From positions 186,001 through 250,000 of the forward strand of contig CAZXSN010000001.1 in NCBI GenBank assembly GCA_964643295.1: a stretch of 64,000 nt of DNA. Reading direction: 5' to 3'. Of this stretch, positions 59,698 through 64,000 are shown piece by piece. The stretch is from Merdiplasma sp964643295. Lineage in GTDB: Bacteria; Bacillota; Clostridia; Lachnospirales; Lachnospiraceae. Within the stretch, counting starts at the first letter, position 1, and every line of letters begins with the position of its first letter. A model generated the notes under the pieces. The model saw only the letters and a list, made by a program, of their open reading frames with translations, made no database searches and had not been told where the DNA came from. The position numbers and the translations under genes were made by a program.

Positions 59698-60597
59698 ATG
59701 CGTTCGTTGGATACGCCGCGTCTCATGGACTGGGTCCTGTATTTTTATCTCTACTGTTTTCTGGGATGGGTATGGGAGACCACGATTATTTCGATTCGTA
59801 AAAGAAAGTTTGTGAACCGGGGATTTTTAAAGGGACCGCTGCTGCCCATCTACGGTTTTGGGGCCATCCTGATTCTGCTGGTGACAAAGCCTTTGCGCGA
59901 TCACTATCTTTTGATGGCGCTTGCCGGTATGGCAGCGGCCACCCTTCTGGAGTATGTGACCGGGGCGGTTATGGAAAAGCTGTTCGGGGTGCGCTACTGG
60001 GATTACAGCAATAACTTTTTAAACATCAACGGGTATGTCTGCCTTTCTTCCACTCTCTGCTGGGGAGCGCTGACACTGTTTGTGGTTTATGGGATCCACC
60101 GGCCGATCGCCGGGATTGTAAACCGGATTCCGGACGGCGCCGTATTTGTGGCGGATCTGCTTCTTACGGTCTGTGCAGCCGCAGATTTCGCCACTTCCTT
60201 CAAGGCGGCCATCGATTTCCGCGATGTGCTGATCGAAGCGGAGAGGCTGAAAGAAGAAGGGAAAGCGCTGCAGGCGCGTATGGAGGAACTTAATCAGCAG
60301 CTGAAAGAGAGAGCGGAAAGGAAGAAGGACGAAGTGTTTGCCCGGGCGGCAGGAGCGAAAGAGGCCGCCGCGGAGAGCCTGGAGAGGACGAAAGAGACTC
60401 ACAGGCTGCAGGAAGAGCACCTGGAACTGGAAAAGCGCAGGGCGGTTTACGAGGAGAGACGAAAGGCCATTTACTCAAAGAGTATTCACGGACTGCTGCG
60501 CCGTAATCCAGGCGCGGTTTCCCACGCTCATCCGGAAGGGATGAAAGAGGTGCGGGAGGCCATCCGCAGGCACAGCAGGGAGAACTTCAAGCACTGA
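59698..60597 (+). CDS. CmpB-like membrane protein (putative ABC transporter type IV family)
   Basis: A 299-aa protein whose first 170 residues match the PF06541 pattern: WVLYFYLYCFLGWVWETTII, NRGFLKGPLLPIYGFGAILI, LLEYVTGAVMEKLFGVRYWD and YVCLSSTLCWGAL. About five membrane helices are followed by a basic coiled-coil tail (residues about 180-299). It starts ten bases after the TelA-like stop and forms an operon with it. No transport activity is proven for the family. Confidence 0.85.
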   Translation: MRSLDTPRLMDWVLYFYLYCFLGWVWETTIISIRKRKFVNRGFLKGPLLPIYGFGAILILLVTKPLRDHYLLMALAGMAAATLLEYVTGAVMEKLFGVRYWDYSNNFLNINGYVCLSSTLCWGALTLFVVYGIHRPIAGIVNRIPDGAVFVADLLLTVCAAADFATSFKAAIDFRDVLIEAERLKEEGKALQARMEELNQQLKERAERKKDEVFARAAGAKEAAAESLERTKETHRLQEEHLELEKRRAVYEERRKAIYSKSIHGLLRRNPGAVSHAHPEGMKEVREAIRRHSRENFKH

Positions 60598-60676
60598 CAG
60601 ACGGGAAGGAAAAACCGATTGGGGCGGTTAGGACATTTCAGAGGGACAGATAAAAATCAGATCGGAGGATATAAGC

Positions 60677-61960
60677 ATGAAACCTTATAAGGAGAGAAGC
60701 CGGGAAGAACTGCTGCAGGAAAAAAAGACGCTGGAGACGGCGTTTGAGGAAGTCAAAGGAAGAGGCCTGAAACTGGACATGTCCAGGGGGAAGCCTTCCC
60801 AGGAGCAGCTGGATCTCGCGAACGGCATGATGGACGTTTTGAACAGTTCCTCTGATATGCGCTGCGAAGCGGGTGTGGACTGCCGCAATTACGGCATCAT
60901 GGACGGGATCCCCGAGGCGAGACGTCTTTTGGCCGATCTGTCGGAGGTGCCGGAGAAGAGCATCTTAATCTATGGGAATTCCAGTCTGAACGTGATGTTT
61001 GATACGGTGGCGCGGGCCATGTCCATGGGTGTCTGCGGCCATACTCCGTGGGCGCAGCTGGAGAGAGTGAAATTCCTCTGTCCGGTTCCCGGGTATGACC
61101 GGCACTTTGGCATCACGGAATTTTTCGGTATTGAGATGATCAACGTGCCCCTTACGCAGACCGGTCCGGATATGGATCTCGTGGAGGATCTTGTTTCCTC
61201 GGATCCGCTGGTGAAAGGTATCTGGTGTGTGCCGAAGTATTCCAATCCCACCGGAATCTCCTACTCGGACGAGACCGTGCTTAGGTTCGCCCACTTAAAA
61301 CCGGCGGCGGCGGATTTCCGCATTTTCTGGGACAACGCCTATTCGATTCACCACCTGTACGAGGATGACCAGGATGTGATCTTAGAGCTTCTGACCGAGT
61401 GCCGAAAAGCGGGCAACGAGGATATGGTCTACAAATTCATCTCGACTTCCAAGGTCAGCTTCCCGGGATCCGGCATCGCGGCGATGGCGGCGTCGGAGGC
61501 GAACCTGGCGGATGCGAGGAAGGCGCTTTTCTATCAGACGATCGGCCATGACAAGCTCAATCAGCTGCGGCACGTGCGTTTCTTTAAGGATATGGACGGG
61601 GTGCGTGAACACATGCGCAAGCATGCGGCGATTCTGCGTCCCAAGTTTGAAATGGTGGACCAGGTGCTGACACAGGAGATCGGTCCTCTTGGCATTGGGA
61701 CCTGGACGAAGCCGAAGGGAGGATATTTCATCTCCTTCGATTCGCTGCCGGGCTGTGCGAAGGCGATCGTGGCGAAGGCAAAGGAAGCGGGACTTACGAT
61801 GACCGGAGCGGGAGCCGCTTTCCCGTATGGGAAGGATCCTGAAGATTCCAACATCCGCATCGCGCCCTCGTATCCGACTTTAGAGGAGCTGAAAACTGCC
61901 TGCCAGGTCTTTGTCTTAAGCGTCAAGCTGGCCACCATTGACCGGCTGCTGGCGCAGTGA
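60677..61960 (+). CDS. Aspartate aminotransferase, subgroup Ic type
   Basis: A 427-aa PLP-dependent aminotransferase. The PLP lysine is in KFISTSKVSFPGSGIA and other fold signs are NYGIMDGIPEAR, IYGNSSLNVMFD, KYSNPTGISYSD and FWDNAYSIHH, matching the subgroup Ic aspartate aminotransferases described in Corynebacterium and clostridia. It exchanges the amino group between aspartate and 2-oxoglutarate. GGAGGATATAAGC precedes the ATG. A strong terminator follows. Confidence 0.9.
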   Translation: MKPYKERSREELLQEKKTLETAFEEVKGRGLKLDMSRGKPSQEQLDLANGMMDVLNSSSDMRCEAGVDCRNYGIMDGIPEARRLLADLSEVPEKSILIYGNSSLNVMFDTVARAMSMGVCGHTPWAQLERVKFLCPVPGYDRHFGITEFFGIEMINVPLTQTGPDMDLVEDLVSSDPLVKGIWCVPKYSNPTGISYSDETVLRFAHLKPAAADFRIFWDNAYSIHHLYEDDQDVILELLTECRKAGNEDMVYKFISTSKVSFPGSGIAAMAASEANLADARKALFYQTIGHDKLNQLRHVRFFKDMDGVREHMRKHAAILRPKFEMVDQVLTQEIGPLGIGTWTKPKGGYFISFDSLPGCAKAIVAKAKEAGLTMTGAGAAFPYGKDPEDSNIRIAPSYPTLEELKTACQVFVLSVKLATIDRLLAQ

Positions 61961-62121
61961 CAAAAAACGACCGGAAAAGACACTTGTTCACCGCGGCATA
62001 GACTTTCACCCCGGCTGGTTTTCTGATCGCTGCCGGGAGGAAGGAAGCAGGGAATCAACAGTTTTAAGCGGTGCTGTCCGGCAGGACACAGGCTGTTTTT
62101 AAAAAGTGCAGTACAAAGTAT

Positions 62122-62147
62122 CCCGGGGGAGTTCCCCCGGGTTTTTT
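62122..62147 (+). terminator. Intrinsic terminator of the aminotransferase gene
   Basis: CCCGGGGG (62122-62129), AGTT loop, CCCCCGGG (62134-62141), TTTTTT. A perfect 8-bp GC stem with T run. Confidence 0.9.
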
Positions 62148-62241
62148 CACAAAATAAAATTTGCTGGATACTTGCCCTTGGGTATTGAATGAGATATAAT
62201 AAATTTCAGGATCGATTTCTGGAGAAACGGAGAAGAATGAG

Positions 62242-63387
62242 ATGAAAAGATGTATGTATTGCGGGTGCGAGAATGATGATTCCAGCGAAACCTGTGTCAG
62301 ATGCGGGAACCCGCTGATCGATATGCCGAAAGCGCAGACGATGCCTGCGCAGGAGGTCCCGGAAGACGGAACCCAGGTCCCGGAGGAGGGGACTTCCCCC
62401 GATGTCTCAGATATCAAGATCTCGGAGGAGCCTCTGGACGAGCTGCGGATGGGTATGTCCTTTGAACCTGGCGGACAGGCGCCTTACTATGGGCCGCAGG
62501 AGCAGCCGTGGCAGCAGGTACAGCAGCAGTACGGCGGCCAGGCTTACGGGTATCAGCAGCAGGTGCAGTACGGGGATTCGCAGGATGCGCAGACCCGGGA
62601 TTACGGGACGAGAATGCAGCCGGAAGGCGTCAACCGTCCGCTGCTGCTCAAAGCCAGAAGATGGGTGCGTTCCCCCCTGTTTTTTATCGTGGTTCTTCTG
62701 TATACACTGAAAGTGGTCTCCTCTGCGGCCAACCTGATGATCGGCAATCTCGCGATGAGTCTCGCTGCCCTGCAGGCGACCATCGGTTTCAGCGCCGCGG
62801 GCCGCTTTATCACCAGCATCGTGCAGGTCCTGCAGCAGATGAGTCCGGTGACGCAGATCGCTGTCGGCGCGGTACTGAGCATTCCCGGTCTGCTCATCTG
62901 TCTTGGGATGTGGATGACCTTTTTCATGACCAGCCCGAAAAAAACGGAGATTTCTACCTCCGGGATCACGCTGGTGAAAGTGGTGGTGATCATCAAGTTT
63001 GTCGTCTACTGTATTCTGCTTGCGGCGGGTCTGGTTATCTCTGTGGCGTTTGTGGTGGCAGCGGGTGCGGCCGCTTCGATTCCTTCGATTATCGTCGGCG
63101 TGGTGATGCTGGCGGCCATGATTGTGATCTCGGTGCTGCTGATTATGTTCTATGTGCTGTATGTGTATGCGCTGAACGCGATCCGCAGGAATGTAAAGAA
63201 CGGAACCCCGGGAAGGATTTCCGCTTTCGTTCCGGCGATGGGACTGGTTCTTTGTGCGCTGAACGTGCTGAGCATGCTTCCGATGGCGCCCAACGATTAC
63301 CTGGGGTTATTAAGCCGTCTTATGAATGTTCTCTGGCTGTTATCGGCCAGTATCTGGATGTTTGCCTACCGCAGGAAGACGAGGTGA
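62242..63387 (+). CDS. Zinc-ribbon membrane protein, function unknown
   Basis: A 381-aa protein. A zinc ribbon starts it (MYCGCENDDSSETCVRCGNP, a CxxC...CxxC pair), followed by a Gln- and Tyr-rich linker (EQPWQQVQQQYGG) and about five membrane helices (for example FFIVVLLYTLKVVSSAANLM and ASIPSIIVGVVMLAAMIVIS). Such proteins are common in clostridia and none has a proven role known to me. AGAATGAG precedes the ATG weakly. A terminator follows. Confidence 0.75.
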   Translation: MKRCMYCGCENDDSSETCVRCGNPLIDMPKAQTMPAQEVPEDGTQVPEEGTSPDVSDIKISEEPLDELRMGMSFEPGGQAPYYGPQEQPWQQVQQQYGGQAYGYQQQVQYGDSQDAQTRDYGTRMQPEGVNRPLLLKARRWVRSPLFFIVVLLYTLKVVSSAANLMIGNLAMSLAALQATIGFSAAGRFITSIVQVLQQMSPVTQIAVGAVLSIPGLLICLGMWMTFFMTSPKKTEISTSGITLVKVVVIIKFVVYCILLAAGLVISVAFVVAAGAAASIPSIIVGVVMLAAMIVISVLLIMFYVLYVYALNAIRRNVKNGTPGRISAFVPAMGLVLCALNVLSMLPMAPNDYLGLLSRLMNVLWLLSASIWMFAYRRKTR

Positions 63388-63720
63388 GAGAAAATAAGCT
63401 GCCCTGCTTCCCGGTAAGGAGGCAGGTAAAAAAATGTTTTTAAGGCCCTTTTTTGCTTTGGGAAGGCTGAAAGGGGAAGGGATGGAAAAGGAGAAAAATC
63501 CGCTTCCATCCGTTTTTATACGATCCGCGCGGGGAGTAAGGGACCCTGCGGATCGTTTTGTATCCTGGGGAGGGATACGCTGCAGACGGCGAAAGGGGTT
63601 TTGCTGTCTGTAAAAAAGGAGCACACCTTTTCGTTGAGGGGCGTGGGGTGTGGTCCGGTTTTGCTCTGCACGGGGGCAGGAAGCCGTGCGGGCACAGGGG
63701 ATTGATAAGGGGTAACACGG
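63388..63720. other. Intergenic region with terminator
   Basis: About 333 bases. It contains the terminator at 63518-63559. No clear promoter for the following gene was seen. Confidence 0.5.
63518..63559 (+). terminator. Intrinsic terminator of the zinc-ribbon gene
   Basis: ACGATCCGC (63520-63528) pairs with GCGGATCGT (63548-63556), 19-base loop with a possible inner pair, then TTT. A perfect 9-bp stem. Confidence 0.7.
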
Positions 63721-64000
63721 ATGAAGAAAAAAACTCTGGGCACAATCATCATTGTGTGTCTGATACTGCTGGCAGGGTTGGGGACCATTGCCGGCGTCTA
63801 TCTGAAACAGCGGTGGGACCAGGAGACTTTCTATGAAAACACATCAATCAACGGGTTTGATGCCTCCTTGCGTTTGCCGGAGGAGATGCTGGTCACACTG
63901 ATGGAGGCGTACAGTGCGCCCAAGGTGACATTAACCGAGCAGGGGGAAGAAGCGCTGACTTTAGACCTTGCCGACCTTGGCTGCACCGTGGATTCCGATG
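63721..64000 (+). CDS. Cell-wall protein with PG_binding_4-like domain, N-terminal part
   Basis: The first 93 codons of a rightward gene cut by the window end. A membrane anchor (LGTIIIVCLILLAGLGTIAG) is followed by an outside region: SINGFDASLRLPEEMLVTLM and LTLDLADLGCTVDSD, which matches the start of the PG_binding_4 domain found before L,D-transpeptidase (YkuD) domains in Gram-positives. AAGGGG lies nine bases before the ATG. If the catalytic domain follows, it would crosslink peptidoglycan with 3-3 bonds; that part is not visible. Confidence 0.68.
   Translation, partial: MKKKTLGTIIIVCLILLAGLGTIAGVYLKQRWDQETFYENTSINGFDASLRLPEEMLVTLMEAYSAPKVTLTEQGEEALTLDLADLGCTVDSD

Noticed and set aside
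62508..63443. A 311-codon frame overlapping the zinc-ribbon membrane protein gene
   Set aside because: Frame-shifted reading of the same DNA. The membrane-protein frame has CxxC motifs and regular hydrophobic helices; the other does not.

Overview
The window reads as chromosome of an anaerobic, moderately GC-rich Firmicute of the class Clostridia, most like Lachnospiraceae. This is inferred from gene families and signals, not from a marker gene: a YesM/YesN two-component system beside a sugar ABC transporter, GH94 and GH3 sugar enzymes, an XpaC-TelA pair, flavodoxins, TTG and GTG starts, strong AGGAGG ribosome sites and sigma-A type promoters. No rRNA, tRNA or CRISPR array was seen. One feature is unusual for a monoderm: all three transporter binding proteins have ordinary signal peptides with no lipobox cysteine.

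Layout. 1-7 kb: start of a GH3 glycosidase gene behind a promoter with two operator-like repeats, its LacI-type regulator, a GNAT acetyltransferase, a 2-hydroxyacid dehydrogenase, a PIN-like protein and a TIM-barrel/beta-propeller fusion with a structured leader. 7.3-9.7 kb: a leftward peroxide-response operon (glutathione peroxidase, TSCPD protein, two flavodoxins, OhrR-like regulator). 9.8-20.5 kb: a chitobiose locus with diacetylchitobiose phosphorylase, YesM-type kinase, sugar binding protein, two permeases and YesN-type regulator, interrupted by an ISAs1-like transposase gene whose catalytic residues are altered.

20.5-35.8 kb is accessory DNA. A broken insertion sequence and one copy of a roughly 220-bp palindromic repeat precede a three-gene defence-like module (1226-aa DUF6079/BrxC-like ATPase, DNA methyltransferase with zinc ribbon, SNF2 helicase). 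An AMP-forming ligase and an aldehyde dehydrogenase follow on the other strand. A second, inverted copy of the repeat closes the segment.

35.8-43.6 kb holds an XRE regulator, two poorly known proteins (one with membrane and coiled-coil segments), a lipoprotein joining a solute-binding-like region to a VWA domain, an RpoD-like sigma factor outside its usual setting, and a protein joining a GHKL ATPase domain to an HExxH motif. This is the least explained part of the window. 43.8-49.4 kb: a siderophore/cobalamin-type ABC importer, a pRiA4b ORF-3 family protein and two paralogous HTH proteins. 49.7-64 kb: aldo/keto reductase, low-molecular-weight tyrosine phosphatase, branched-chain amino acid importer (LivJ-HMGF), XpaC-TelA-CmpB-like operon, type Ic aspartate aminotransferase, a zinc-ribbon membrane protein and the start of a cell-wall protein.
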